The position numbers were made by a program, and so were the translations under genes. Below are positions 1 through 8,302 of a stretch of 64,000 bases of DNA, piece after piece; position 1 is the first letter of the stretch, and each line of letters opens with the position of its first letter. The DNA lies in assembly GCF_001660485.1 (NCBI RefSeq), contig NZ_CP013979.1:186001-250000 (forward strand), read 5' to 3'. The notes under the pieces were generated by a model that saw only the letters and a program-made list of their open reading frames with translations, made no database searches and was not told the DNA's origin. Origin of the DNA: Agromyces aureus. GTDB lineage: Bacteria; Actinomycetota; Actinomycetes; Actinomycetales; Microbacteriaceae.

Positions 1-121
1 CGACGTGATCTCGGGCGGCATCGACGAGCAGTCGGATGCCACGACCGGGGTCGTCAGGGGTGCGGATGCCGCGGCATCCGATGACGACCACACCACCATT
101 CCCGTGCGGAGCCGCTCGTGA
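1..121 (+). CDS. C-terminal fragment of an unidentified protein
   Basis: An open frame enters from the left edge (codons start at base 2) and ends at TGA 119-121. Its last 39 residues are acidic and Thr/Ser-rich, with a DDDHTTIP stretch and a basic VRSRS end. The stop overlaps the GTG start of the next gene (GTGA), which suggests translational coupling and a shared operon. The tail resembles disordered tails of actinobacterial envelope or signalling proteins, but too little is present to name a family. Confidence 0.55.
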   Translation, partial: DVISGGIDEQSDATTGVVRGADAAASDDDHTTIPVRSRS

Positions 122-900
122 CCGCGGCGAACCCCGGCGAGGTGCTCGACACCGACCTCGAGGCCGACGAGACCGTCGTCGTGGATCGGCGCGCGTCGGT
201 CGGCACCCCGCCCGTCGCCCCCGCCGAGCTCGACGAGACGATCGTGGTGAGCCGGGGTCCGGCGCCGATCCCGCCGCCGCCCGTCGGGCCTGCGCCCTCC
301 GATGTCTCGTCGAACCCCGAGCTCGACGAGACGATCGTCGTCGACCGGACCACGGCCCCGACCGTGCCGGCGGCGGTCGTGCCGGTCGGGATCGACGAGA
401 CGATCGTCGTCGACCGCACGGCGACCGGAACCGGTCCCGCCACGACCGCACCGGCGACGACCGGGCCGGCCGCGACGGACCTCGCCGGCATCGGGCCGGC
501 CGCGCCCGATGACACGATCGTGGTCGAGCGCACGGTCGTGCGCGCGACGCCCCTGCCGACCGACGGGCCCGACGCGATCATGCACGCGCCGATGCGTCGC
601 AGCCGACGGGTGACCCCCGCGCCCGTCTCCGACGACGTGCTGCGCACGGCCGAGGTCGGCACCGGTCCGGGGCTCCTCGAGCACTATGCCGCGCGGCCGC
701 TCGAGCCGACGGCGCCGAGGCTCGCCGCGCCCGCGTACACGGGCGGCGTGGAGCCGACGCGCGATCCTGCACAGCCGCTGCCGTCGGTGGCCCGCAGCTC
801 GCGCCGATCCGCGATCGTCGTGCTGGCCGCGTTCGCGGGTTCGTGCGTGGTCGCCGTCGGCGGGCTCGCGGCCGTCGCGGTGCTCGCGTTCGTCGGCTGA
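118..900 (+). CDS. Tail-anchored protein with five D[ED]T[IV]VV repeats
   Basis: A 260-residue protein of unknown function. The first 140 residues are Pro/Ala/Thr-rich, look disordered and carry five copies of one octapeptide: DETVVVDR (17-24), DETIVVSR (39-46), DETIVVDR (70-77), DETIVVDR (93-100) and DDTIVVER (131-138). A single hydrophobic helix (about 232-258) ends the protein after a basic RSSRRS stretch, so the repeats should face the cytoplasm. GTG is chosen because GGAG lies 6 bases upstream and the start overlaps the preceding stop. A threonine in an acidic context repeated in a flexible tail is what Ser/Thr kinase substrates read by FHA domains look like; that role is inference. No enzymatic domain is visible. 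Confidence 0.75.
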   Translation: MTAANPGEVLDTDLEADETVVVDRRASVGTPPVAPAELDETIVVSRGPAPIPPPPVGPAPSDVSSNPELDETIVVDRTTAPTVPAAVVPVGIDETIVVDRTATGTGPATTAPATTGPAATDLAGIGPAAPDDTIVVERTVVRATPLPTDGPDAIMHAPMRRSRRVTPAPVSDDVLRTAEVGTGPGLLEHYAARPLEPTAPRLAAPAYTGGVEPTRDPAQPLPSVARSSRRSAIVVLAAFAGSCVVAVGGLAAVAVLAFVG

Positions 901-957
901 GCCGCCCGCGCTCGGCCGTGCACGCTCAAGCGCTGACGCTCTCGCTCTCGCTCACGC

Positions 958-1338
958 TCACGCGAAGAGGAACAGCACGAAGCCGATGAGCGGCAGCGTG
1001 CCCTGGATGAGCGCGGGCCGCAGGTAGCCGCGACCCGTCGTCGTCAGCACGGCCGCTGCGAGCGCCATGCACGCCGTCGAGAACAGCACGAGCGCACGCC
1101 CGGCCTCGTCGACGCCCGACCACACGAGGATCAGTCCGAGCGCCGCGCCGATGCCGAGGAACAGGTTGTAGAAGCCCTGGTTGTAGGCCATCGGCTTCGT
1201 GATGTCGGCGGCGGCCTGATCGGCGACGCCGAAGGTCTTCCACGTCTTGGGCCGGGTCCACAGCACGCTCTCGAGCAGGAAGATGTAGCCGTGCAGCAGC
1301 GCGGCGAGGGCGACGAAGACGCTGGCGATGACGAGCAT
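958..1338 (-). CDS. DUF1304 family membrane protein
   Basis: A 126-residue integral membrane protein with four hydrophobic segments (about 1-22, 58-76, 83-100, 107-126). The W-x-R-P-K-T-W-x-x-F-G motif after the first helix and the later Y-N-Q-G-F-Y-N-L-F-L motif are hallmarks of DUF1304. Length matches the family (about 115-130 residues). The biochemical function of DUF1304 is unknown. It converges with the gene ending at 900, with 57 bases between, and is separated by 109 bases from the minus-strand gene behind it, so it may be monocistronic. Confidence 0.88.
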   Translation of the reverse strand: MLVIASVFVALAALLHGYIFLLESVLWTRPKTWKTFGVADQAAADITKPMAYNQGFYNLFLGIGAALGLILVWSGVDEAGRALVLFSTACMALAAAVLTTTGRGYLRPALIQGTLPLIGFVLFLFA

Positions 1339-1447
1339 GTCGCGATCGTACCGAGGGGCCGGGCTCGCGGTCGTGGGGGCGCGCCCACCGGTGGTGCGGG
1401 CGCTCGCGCAGGCAGCGCAGGCCGCGCAGTTCCGGACCGCGCCGAGG

Positions 1448-2590
1448 TCAGTCGGCCGGGGCCTCCTGCTCGATGCGCAGTTCGCCGCCGAGGAACACGC
1501 CGAGTTCGGCGACGGATGCCTCGAGCGAGCGCTCCTCGTGGGCGTCGAGTCCGCGCCATGGCACGAGCCGCACGGCGGTGGCGGCCGACGCCGTCGGCGG
1601 CGCCCACCGCCCGATCATGACGCCGTCGCACATCAGGGCGTGGAGCGGAAATTCGGCGTGCACCACGGCATCGCCCTCGGCGTGCAGGAACGCCCTGGGC
1701 GACGCGTATCCCATGATGTACTCGTCGTAGGCCTGCAGCAGGTCGATGCGGGGCCCCGGCTCGGCGGCGGCACCGCCCCCGAACTCGCCCTCGAATCGTG
1801 CGAGCTGCGCCGAGCGCACGTGGTGGACGACCCCCTCGACGCCCAGGGTCTCGACCGGGTCGCCCGCGGCATCCGCTCGCTCGATGACGGCGGTGAGCGC
1901 CCGCCGCGCATCGGTCAGCGTGAAGCCCGACCACGACGCGAAGTCGCGATCGGTCACGGGGCCGCGGGCGTCGAGGAACCGCTCGGCCAGGTCGGCGAGC
2001 GCCTCGTCGCGGGGTCTGGGGGCCGATGGCGGCACGCGCTCGTCGAACGCGGCGTAGGTGCGCTGCTTGCCGACGTTCGCGCCGCTGATGACGACGCGTT
2101 CGAGCTCGGCCCGCATGAGCACGTACGAGAGGGGCACACCCGTCGCGGGGAGCGACGCGTCGGCCAGCGCGGTCGCGATGTCGGTGCGCGTGCGGTGCCC
2201 GTCGGCGACGCAGGCCGCGACCACGTCGACCGCCCGAACCGCATCCTCGCCGTCGACGCCCGTCGAGCGGTAGTACGTGCCGTTCGCACGGTGCACGCGC
2301 TCGGCCGAGAGCTCGAGCACCCACCGGGCGTCGTCGGGGTGCAGGAAGTGCCACGTCGGCCGCAGCACGTGCGTGCGGAGGATGCGCCCGGCGTCGAGGT
2401 CGGCTGCGAGCGCCGCGGCGTCCGGCCTCGTCGGCACGGGCACGCGTTGCGCGAGGCCCCACTGCGCGGGCACGTACTCCTGCGCCTGCACGGCCCCGAA
2501 CCGGCGCACGACCTCGGGTGCTGACATGTCGAACGGATGCCGCAGCCCCTGCACGTGCAGACGCAGCTCGCGGAGCTCGGCGAGGTCCAC
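1448..2590 (-). CDS. AlkZ-like winged-helix DNA-binding protein (HTH_42 family)
   Basis: A 380-residue member of the HTH_42 winged-helix family, which includes the DNA glycosylases AlkZ/YcaQ that excise alkylated bases or unhook crosslinks. The N-terminus has the LRxxRLxxQGL opening and a Q-A-Q motif at 35-37, the position of the family's catalytic Q-x-Q. Later come R-P-T-W-H-F and Q-A-Y-D-E-Y, both typical of the family. The GTG at 2590 is preferred over the ATG at 2527 because the family opening lies upstream of that ATG; GTG follows the permease stop by two bases. It is therefore the last gene of a three-gene unit with the ABC transporter. Glycosylase activity is inferred from the Q-A-Q motif only. 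Confidence 0.82.
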   Translation of the reverse strand: MDLAELRELRLHVQGLRHPFDMSAPEVVRRFGAVQAQEYVPAQWGLAQRVPVPTRPDAAALAADLDAGRILRTHVLRPTWHFLHPDDARWVLELSAERVHRANGTYYRSTGVDGEDAVRAVDVVAACVADGHRTRTDIATALADASLPATGVPLSYVLMRAELERVVISGANVGKQRTYAAFDERVPPSAPRPRDEALADLAERFLDARGPVTDRDFASWSGFTLTDARRALTAVIERADAAGDPVETLGVEGVVHHVRSAQLARFEGEFGGGAAAEPGPRIDLLQAYDEYIMGYASPRAFLHAEGDAVVHAEFPLHALMCDGVMIGRWAPPTASAATAVRLVPWRGLDAHEERSLEASVAELGVFLGGELRIEQEAPAD

Positions 2591-2592
2591 GA

Positions 2593-3417
2593 CTACGACA
2601 CGTCCCTCCGCCAGGTCGTGAGGCTGCCGATCAGCGTGGTCACGAGGCCGATGCCGAACAGCACGAGACCGCCCTGCCACCACTCGAGCGTCTCGGCCGA
2701 TCCGATCGCGGCCACGCTGTAGAACGAGGCGCCCACGAGGGCGTCGCTGGCCGCGCCGGGCAGGAACTTGCCGATGTTCGCGGTCACGTCGTTCAGCGAG
2801 GCCACGAGTCGCACGATCGGCTCGACGAACTGCGTGAAGGCGATCACGATGACGATGGCGGCGACCTGGTTGGTCACGAGCGAGCCGAGGCCCACGCCGA
2901 TCGTGCCCCACAACGCCATCGCGAGCACGCCACGACCGATCAGGGCCCACGTGTCGGGCGAGTCGAGCGCGGTGTCGATGCCGAACGCCGCCAGCGCACC
3001 CGCGCCCGCGCCGACCGTGGCCGCGAACGCGAGCACGCCGAGCCCCGCACCGACGATCAGCTGCGACACGTACTTCGCCCACAGCACGGTGGCGCGTTGC
3101 GGCTGCACGAGGAACGACGGCGTCAGCGTCTTGTGCCGGAACTCGGTCGTGACCGCGAGCGCGCCGAAGAGCACCGGGAACACGTAGCCGATCGACGACG
3201 CGAAGCTGTACACGAGCGGAGCGAGCCCGTCGGTCGGCAGCGGCGTCGAGCTCGCGCCCGCGGCCGCCGTGGGGTTGTCGGTCGCCCAGCCCAGGAACGC
3301 GCCGAAGCCGCCCGCCGACAGGGCCACGTACCCGACGAGCAGCAGCGTGAGCAGCCACCACATGCGGGTGGTGAAGAACTTCTGGAACTCGGAGCCGAGT
3401 GCGCGCAGCATGCCCAT
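2593..3417 (-). CDS. ABC transporter permease (ABC-2 type exporter)
   Basis: A 274-residue membrane protein with about six hydrophobic helices. It has the layout of ABC-2 permeases: a short amphipathic N-terminus (LRALGSEFQKFFTTR), a helix, an extracellular loop, and the cytoplasmic T-T-E-F-R-H-K-T-L motif near residue 90 that contacts the ATPase. The motif is diagnostic of the bacitracin/multidrug-type ABC-2 group. ATG overlaps the ATPase stop (ATGA), so the two are translationally coupled and form one exporter. The substrate cannot be read from sequence. Confidence 0.9.
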   Translation of the reverse strand: MGMLRALGSEFQKFFTTRMWWLLTLLLVGYVALSAGGFGAFLGWATDNPTAAAGASSTPLPTDGLAPLVYSFASSIGYVFPVLFGALAVTTEFRHKTLTPSFLVQPQRATVLWAKYVSQLIVGAGLGVLAFAATVGAGAGALAAFGIDTALDSPDTWALIGRGVLAMALWGTIGVGLGSLVTNQVAAIVIVIAFTQFVEPIVRLVASLNDVTANIGKFLPGAASDALVGASFYSVAAIGSAETLEWWQGGLVLFGIGLVTTLIGSLTTWRRDVS

Positions 3418-4514
3418 CACCCCTTCGCCCCGTCGGTGGTGCCGGGTTCGCCTGGCGCGCCGGGTTCGGCTGGCGCTGCCGGTTCGGCGGGTTCGCCGGG
3501 TTCGGAGCGAGCGGATGTCGCGTCGGACAGCTCGTCGTCGATGGCGGCTGCGTCGTGGTCGGCCGGGCCGCCCGCGGCATCCGCCCCGCCGTCGACGGAA
3601 CCGTCGGCCCCACCGGGGGCCGCGGCCTCGCCGCTCACCAGCGCCAGGAACGACTCCTCGAGGCCCGACTTCAGGCGGTACAGCGACTTGAGTTCGACGC
3701 CGCCGACGAAGGCCGCGTGCCCGACGAGGCCGGGGTCGGGCTCGGCCACGATGAAGCCGTTGCGTCCCTCGGTGAACTCGAGGCCGGCCTGCGTGAGCGC
3801 CGCTGAGAGGCGTGGACGGTCGGGGGAGTCGGCGATCGTGCGCGGCGCCGACTCGAGTTCGAGGCTGCTCAGGGTGCCGGTCTTGGCGAGGCGCCCGCGC
3901 GAGATGATCACGACGTCGTCGACGCTCTGCTGCACCTCGCTCAGCAGGTGCGAGCTCACGAGCACGGTGCGGCCGTCTTGCGCGAGGCGCTGCAGGAACA
4001 TGCGGATCCACTTGATGCCCTCGGGGTCGAGGCCGTTGATCGGCTCGTCGAGCACGAAGACCGACGGGTCGCCGAGCAGCGTGAACGCGAGGGCGAGCCG
4101 CTGGCGCATGCCGAGCGAGTAGCCGCCGACGCGTCGGTCGGCGAACTCGCTGAGCCCGACCTGCTCGAGCACGACCGGAACACGTGATGACGGGATGCCC
4201 GCCGCGGTCGCGGTGACCTTGAGGTGGTTGCGGGCTGTGCGCCCGGGGTGGAAGCTCGCGTCGAGCGCGGCGCCGACCGTCTCGAGCGGGCGCTTGAGCG
4301 CGTGATACGGCGTGCCGCCGAACGTCGCCGTGCCGCTCGAGGCCTTCACGAGGCCGAGCAGTACGCGCAGCGTCGTCGTCTTGCCGGCGCCGTTCGGACC
4401 GAGGAATCCGGTCACCCGACCCGGTTGCACCGTGAAGCTCAGGTCGTCGACCGCGGTGACATTGCCGAAGTGCTTGCTGAGCCCCGAGATCTCGATGGGG
4501 ATGCCGCTGTTCAT
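3417..4514 (-). CDS. ABC transporter ATP-binding protein with acidic Pro/Ala tail
   Basis: A 365-residue ATPase that energises the permease encoded behind it. Walker A (GPNGAGKTT) is at 39-47, the signature YSLGMRQRL follows, then Walker B FVLDEPINGLDP and the switch SSHLLSEV. The core matches the BcrA-like family of about 300 residues. An extra tail of roughly 70 residues is rich in Asp, Glu, Pro and Ala and contains repeated GEP/AEP units. ATG 4514 is chosen over the more upstream start because GAGGAG sits 6 bases upstream and the N-terminus then begins directly with the nucleotide-binding domain. First gene of a three-gene unit. Confidence 0.93.
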   Translation of the reverse strand: MNSGIPIEISGLSKHFGNVTAVDDLSFTVQPGRVTGFLGPNGAGKTTTLRVLLGLVKASSGTATFGGTPYHALKRPLETVGAALDASFHPGRTARNHLKVTATAAGIPSSRVPVVLEQVGLSEFADRRVGGYSLGMRQRLALAFTLLGDPSVFVLDEPINGLDPEGIKWIRMFLQRLAQDGRTVLVSSHLLSEVQQSVDDVVIISRGRLAKTGTLSSLELESAPRTIADSPDRPRLSAALTQAGLEFTEGRNGFIVAEPDPGLVGHAAFVGGVELKSLYRLKSGLEESFLALVSGEAAAPGGADGSVDGGADAAGGPADHDAAAIDDELSDATSARSEPGEPAEPAAPAEPGAPGEPGTTDGAKG

Positions 4515-4662
4515 GCGCTCTCCTCGTAGCCGGGGGCGAGCGGGCCGCACATGGCCGCGCCCCCGCAGGGCCCGGCGACCACTCGCCTCCCGCTCACCCT
4601 AGCGAGCGAGGGCTGCGCGCGGCATCCGTCTCGCGGGGGATTCGCGAGATCAGGCGGCACTT

Positions 4663-4709
4663 CGGTCCCGCCGGTCGAGGAGCGGAGCGTCTCGAGACCA
4701 GCGGGACCG
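4663..4709. repeat. Intergenic inverted repeat, copy 1
   Basis: Nested inverted repeat just downstream of the minus-strand gene ending at 4716. Outer arms are CGGTCCCGC (4663-4671) and GCGGGACCG (4701-4709); inner arms are GGTCGAG (4673-4679) and CTCGAGACC (4691-4699). The core GGTCGAGGAGCGG...CTCGAGACC recurs at 37951-38026 and 39796-39831. It could act as a transcription terminator or be a REP-like dispersed element. Confidence 0.7.
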
Positions 4710-4715
4710 CACGCC

Positions 4716-5492
4716 TCAGTTCAGCGGCCGGATCCCGTCGGGCAGCACGCCGCCGAGGTACAGGTCGGTCGCGAGGTCCTGCAGCGCGCCGAGTGCGACC
4801 CGCTGCGTCGTCGGGCCGTACGAGACGCGTGCGACGCCGAGCTCCTGCAGGCGCTCGGGGGCCGGAACGCCCGGCAGGCCGATCAGCGTGACCTTCAGCT
4901 CGCCGATGCCTGCGACGAGCTGCCGCACGACGTCCTCGCCGAAGATGCCCGGCACGAACACGCTCGTGGCGCCGGCGTCAAGGAAGGCGCGCCCGCGTTC
5001 GATCGCGTCGGCGACGTTGACCTCGAGCGAGCGGTCGCGCCCGCGGAGGAACGCGTCGGTGCGGGCGTTCAGCGCGAACGGCACGCCCTCGGCGTCGGCG
5101 GCGGCGACCGAGGCGCGCACGGCGGCGACCGCCTCGTCGAGCGGCTTCAGCTGGTCCTCGAGGTTCGCGCCGACGATGCCCTCGCCGATCGCCCGGCGGA
5201 TCGTCTCGCCCGCGTCGCCGTATCCGGCCTCGAGGTCGGCGCTCACGGGCACGTCGACCGCGCGGGCGATGCGGCCGACCATGTCGAGCATGAGGTCGAC
5301 CGGGATCTGCTCGCCGTCCTCGTAGCCGAACGTCGCGGCGATCGAGTGGCTCGCGGTCGCGAGGGCCTTCGTTCCGGGCAGGTCTGCGACGGCGCGCGCC
5401 GAGACGACGTCCCAGACGTTCACCACCTGGAGGAGTTCGGGGTCGGTGTGCAGGCGGCGGAGTTCGGTGGCGCGTTCGACGATGCTGGTCAT
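4716..5492 (-). CDS. Isocitrate lyase/PEP mutase superfamily protein
   Basis: A 258-residue (beta/alpha)8-barrel enzyme of the isocitrate lyase/PEP mutase superfamily. Family motifs visible are NVWDVVSAR, the metal-binding ADLEAGYGD (about 86-94) and GANLEDQ. The K-K-C-G-H loop with the catalytic Cys of true isocitrate and methylisocitrate lyases is absent, so it should not be taken as PrpB despite the nearby prpDC genes. It belongs with the broad group annotated as oxaloacetate decarboxylase or phosphonomutase-like, substrate unknown. ATG 5492 gives a normal family length and drops a low-complexity upstream extension. It stands alone, 96 bases from the next minus-strand gene. Confidence 0.88.
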   Translation of the reverse strand: MTSIVERATELRRLHTDPELLQVVNVWDVVSARAVADLPGTKALATASHSIAATFGYEDGEQIPVDLMLDMVGRIARAVDVPVSADLEAGYGDAGETIRRAIGEGIVGANLEDQLKPLDEAVAAVRASVAAADAEGVPFALNARTDAFLRGRDRSLEVNVADAIERGRAFLDAGATSVFVPGIFGEDVVRQLVAGIGELKVTLIGLPGVPAPERLQELGVARVSYGPTTQRVALGALQDLATDLYLGGVLPDGIRPLN

Positions 5493-5588
5493 GTCTCCAG
5501 CGTATGTTCGCCCGCGGGGCGCTTCGCCGCTCGATGCGGTATTCGCCGCATGAGGTCCGGAACTCGCCACCCTCGACGGGCCGGCGGT

Positions 5589-6839
5589 TCAGGCGAGGGC
5601 TGCGCGGAGCCCCGCGATCAGCCGGTCGAGGTCCTCGTCGTCGGTGTACGGCGCGAGGCCGACGCGCAGGCCGCCCGCGTCGCCGAGTGCGAGTCGGCGC
5701 GAGGCCTCCAGCGCGTAGAAGTTGCTGCTCGGCGCGAGCACCTGCCCCGCGGCGAGCTGACTCGTGACGACGGATGCCTCGTGGCCGGCGAAGGTGAGCA
5801 GCAGGGTCGGGGTGCGGCGGGCCGCCCGCGAGTGCACGGTCACGCCGGGGAGCTCGGCGAGGGCAGCCTCGAGGCGTGCCAGCAGGCGCGACTCGTGCTC
5901 GTGGAGGGCGGCGTACGAGGCCTGCAGTCGCGCGCGGCGCGAGCCCGCGGCATCCGACCCGCCGTCGTCATCGCCGTCTCCGTCGCGGCCGCCGGGCCCC
6001 GACGAGGCGAGCCCCGCGAGCACGTCGACCGCGGCCGTGACCCCGGCGAGCAGTTCGTAGGGCAGCGTGCCGAACTCGAAGCGTTCGGGAACGACCTCCG
6101 TCGCCGGCAGCAGCTTGTCGGGCTCGATGGTCTCGAGCAACTCGGGCCGGGAGACGAGCACGCCGCAGTGCGGGCCGAGGAACTTGTACGGCGAGCACGT
6201 GAAGAAGTCCGCCCCGAGCGCGTCGAGGTCGGGCAGTTCGTGAGCGCTGAAGTGCACGCCGTCGACCCAGACGAGCGCACCCACGGCATGCGCGGCCGAA
6301 GCGATCGCCGCGACATCCGGCATCGTGCCGATGAGGTTCGACGCGGCCGTGACCGCGACGAGGCGCGTGCGCTCACCGAGGAGCGAGGTCACGGCCTCGA
6401 CCGGGAGCTCGCCCGTCGCCGGGTCGAACTCGGCCCAGCGCACGGTCGCCCCGACACGCTCGGCGGCCTGCACCCACGGGCGGATGTTCGAGTCGTGGTC
6501 GAGGCTCGTCACGATCACCTCGTCGCCCGGCCCCCAGCCCTTCGACAGATGCCGCGAGAAGTCGTACGTGAGCTGCGTGGCGCTGCGCCCATGCACGATG
6601 CCGCGCGGGTGCGCGTTCGCGAAGTCGGCCATCGCGAGCCGGAACCCGTGCACCGCGGCCTCGGCGCGCTCCTCGGAGACGCCGATCGTGCCGCGGTTCG
6701 AGAGCGGCCCGGTGAGCACGGATGCCACGGCCTCGCCGACCGCGCGCGGCGTCTGCGTGCCGCCCGGCCCGTCGAACTGCGCCCACCCGCTCTCGAGCGA
6801 CGGGAAACCGGATCGGATGCGCGCGACGTCGTAGGCCAT
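5589..6839 (-). CDS. Cysteine desulfurase-like PLP enzyme (aminotransferase class V)
   Basis: A 416-residue class V aminotransferase fold protein. Visible features are the N-terminal FDGPGGTQTP cofactor-phosphate region, the PLP-ring Asp in VWVDGVHFSAH, and the Schiff-base Lys in CSPYKFLGPH (about residue 220). The sequence fits the 'cysteine desulfurase-like' subgroup, whose physiological reaction is not established; the mobile Cys loop of IscS/SufS is not obvious. ATG 6839 is chosen because the protein then begins with the subgroup's usual short lead into R-I-R-x-x-F-P. An insertion rich in Gly/Asp (about 288-305) interrupts the C-terminal half and looks like a surface loop. It diverges from the gene at 6878 with only 38 bases between starts. 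Confidence 0.88.
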   Translation of the reverse strand: MAYDVARIRSGFPSLESGWAQFDGPGGTQTPRAVGEAVASVLTGPLSNRGTIGVSEERAEAAVHGFRLAMADFANAHPRGIVHGRSATQLTYDFSRHLSKGWGPGDEVIVTSLDHDSNIRPWVQAAERVGATVRWAEFDPATGELPVEAVTSLLGERTRLVAVTAASNLIGTMPDVAAIASAAHAVGALVWVDGVHFSAHELPDLDALGADFFTCSPYKFLGPHCGVLVSRPELLETIEPDKLLPATEVVPERFEFGTLPYELLAGVTAAVDVLAGLASSGPGGRDGDGDDDGGSDAAGSRRARLQASYAALHEHESRLLARLEAALAELPGVTVHSRAARRTPTLLLTFAGHEASVVTSQLAAGQVLAPSSNFYALEASRRLALGDAGGLRVGLAPYTDDEDLDRLIAGLRAALA

Positions 6840-6877
6840 GCGGTGAGCATAGGCGCGGGCACGGATAACATGCACTC

Positions 6878-7753
6878 ATGAGCGGGGCAGGGGCCGCGGC
6901 ATCCGGGGCGCAGACGGCATCGACGGCACCGCCGCGTTCGAAGCGTGCACGCCGCTTCTCGGTGAATGCCGTGCTCGACGAGTTCTTCTTCGTGTTCGCC
7001 GGGCTGGCCGCGCTGTGGTTGGCGTACCTGCTGTTCAGCGAGTCCTTCACGCTCGGGTGGTGGGGCATCCTCGTGATGGTCCTGTTCTGGGCGCTGATCG
7101 CCTACCTGGTGCTGCCGCGCCTGCATCGCGTGCTCACGACGATCTACGTGCCCGACTACTTCATGGGCCGCACCCGCACGAGCGACGGACTCTTCGGCGA
7201 CCCGGTCAACCTCGCGGTGCTCGGCGGTGAGGCCGAACTGCTGCGGGCGATGCAGGATGCCGGATGGACTCGCGCCGACGAACTGACCGGGTCGTCGAGC
7301 TGGCGCATCATCACCTCGACGATCACCCGCCGCAGTTACGACGAAGCTCCCGTGAGCCCGCTGTTCCTGTTCGGTCGCAAGCAGGACTTCGCCTTCCAGC
7401 AGGAGGTCGAGGGCAACCCCGCCAAGCGCCATCACGTGCGGTTCTGGCGAACACCCGATGGCTGGCTGCTGCCCGGCGGCGCCCGGGTCGAGTGGCTCGC
7501 GGCGGGCACCTTCGACCGCGCCGTCGGGTTCTCGCTCTTCACGCTCCAGGTCACCCACAAGATCGACGCCGACACGGATGTCGAGCGCGACCACATCGTG
7601 CGCACGCTGCGCGAGTCCGACCCGGCGATCTCGGTCAGCGTGCTCGCGGACTTCTCGACCGGCTACCACTCGCGCAACGGCGGTGGCGACACCATCCGCA
7701 CCGATGGCGACCTCCCGGTCATCGACGTGAGCGCCGTGCGGGTGGCATCGTGA
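6878..7753 (+). CDS. LssY C-terminal domain membrane protein
   Basis: A 291-residue protein with a basic, Ala-rich N-terminus, two membrane helices (about 40-58 and 63-83) and a soluble C-terminal domain. The C-terminal part carries the LssY-C pattern: MQDAGWTRAD, a FLFGRKQDFAFQ segment and HHVRFWR. LssY_C domains occur in proteins linked to membrane phosphatases and type I secretion neighbours; their function is unknown. Its TGA overlaps the GTG of the next gene (GTGA), so the two should be translated together and may form a membrane unit. Confidence 0.82.
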   Translation: MSGAGAAASGAQTASTAPPRSKRARRFSVNAVLDEFFFVFAGLAALWLAYLLFSESFTLGWWGILVMVLFWALIAYLVLPRLHRVLTTIYVPDYFMGRTRTSDGLFGDPVNLAVLGGEAELLRAMQDAGWTRADELTGSSSWRIITSTITRRSYDEAPVSPLFLFGRKQDFAFQQEVEGNPAKRHHVRFWRTPDGWLLPGGARVEWLAAGTFDRAVGFSLFTLQVTHKIDADTDVERDHIVRTLRESDPAISVSVLADFSTGYHSRNGGGDTIRTDGDLPVIDVSAVRVAS

Positions 7754-8274
7754 GCGACCGCGCAGAGCGCAAGCGCACGTCGACCGAGCCGCTCGAGCGA
7801 CTGGTCGGGCGGGCGGATGCCTCCCCGCCGCCCATGCGTCGACCCGCAGCCGTATCCATGGGAGCCGTGCTGGTGGTGCTGCGGGTGCTCGGCGGTGCGA
7901 TCTGGCTGCTCCTGCTCGGCACGAACTGGCGCACCGTCATCGCGGAGGAGCTCGATGTCACGACGGTCGACGCCGACACGTTGAACGCCTCGCTCGCGTT
8001 CATCGTCGTGCCCGGCATCGTCGTGCTCGTCGTGGAGCTCGTGCTCGCCTGGCTCATCTTCCTCGGGGTCAACTGGGCGCGCATCCTCGTGATGATCTTC
8101 GCGACGCTCAGCATCAGCGGATCGTTCGTCACCTGGTGGGTCGGCGACCAGGAGCTGCACCTCGACTTCACACTCGTGACGCTCTCGCTCGACATCCTCG
8201 TGATGCTCGCGCTCTCGAGCCGCGCCGCGCGCGCCTACGCCCGTCGCCCCCGCCTGAAGCGCCCGCCCCGCTGA
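7750..8274 (+). CDS. Multi-pass membrane protein of unknown function
   Basis: A 174-residue protein. The first 35 residues are charged and cytoplasmic-like, followed by about four hydrophobic helices (38-58, 82-104, 105-125, 135-152) and a basic C-terminus (RRPRLKRPP). The GTG start overlaps the stop of the LssY-C gene, so it is the second gene of a coupled pair. Similar small actinobacterial proteins with a V-N-W-A-R motif in the third helix are annotated only as hypothetical. It converges with the SIS gene, 28 bases away. Confidence 0.72.
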   Translation: MSDRAERKRTSTEPLERLVGRADASPPPMRRPAAVSMGAVLVVLRVLGGAIWLLLLGTNWRTVIAEELDVTTVDADTLNASLAFIVVPGIVVLVVELVLAWLIFLGVNWARILVMIFATLSISGSFVTWWVGDQELHLDFTLVTLSLDILVMLALSSRAARAYARRPRLKRPPR

Positions 8275-8302
8275 ACGCGGGATGGCGCCGGTCAGGGGGA
8301 GG

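Noticed and set aside
2518..4122. 534-residue plus-strand open frame
   Set aside because: Overlaps the ABC ATPase and permease genes in antisense and is low-complexity.
4716..5492. Candidate prpB (methylisocitrate lyase)
   Set aside because: The K-K-C-G-H catalytic loop is missing and the gene is 8 kb from prpDC on the other strand; kept only as a superfamily member.
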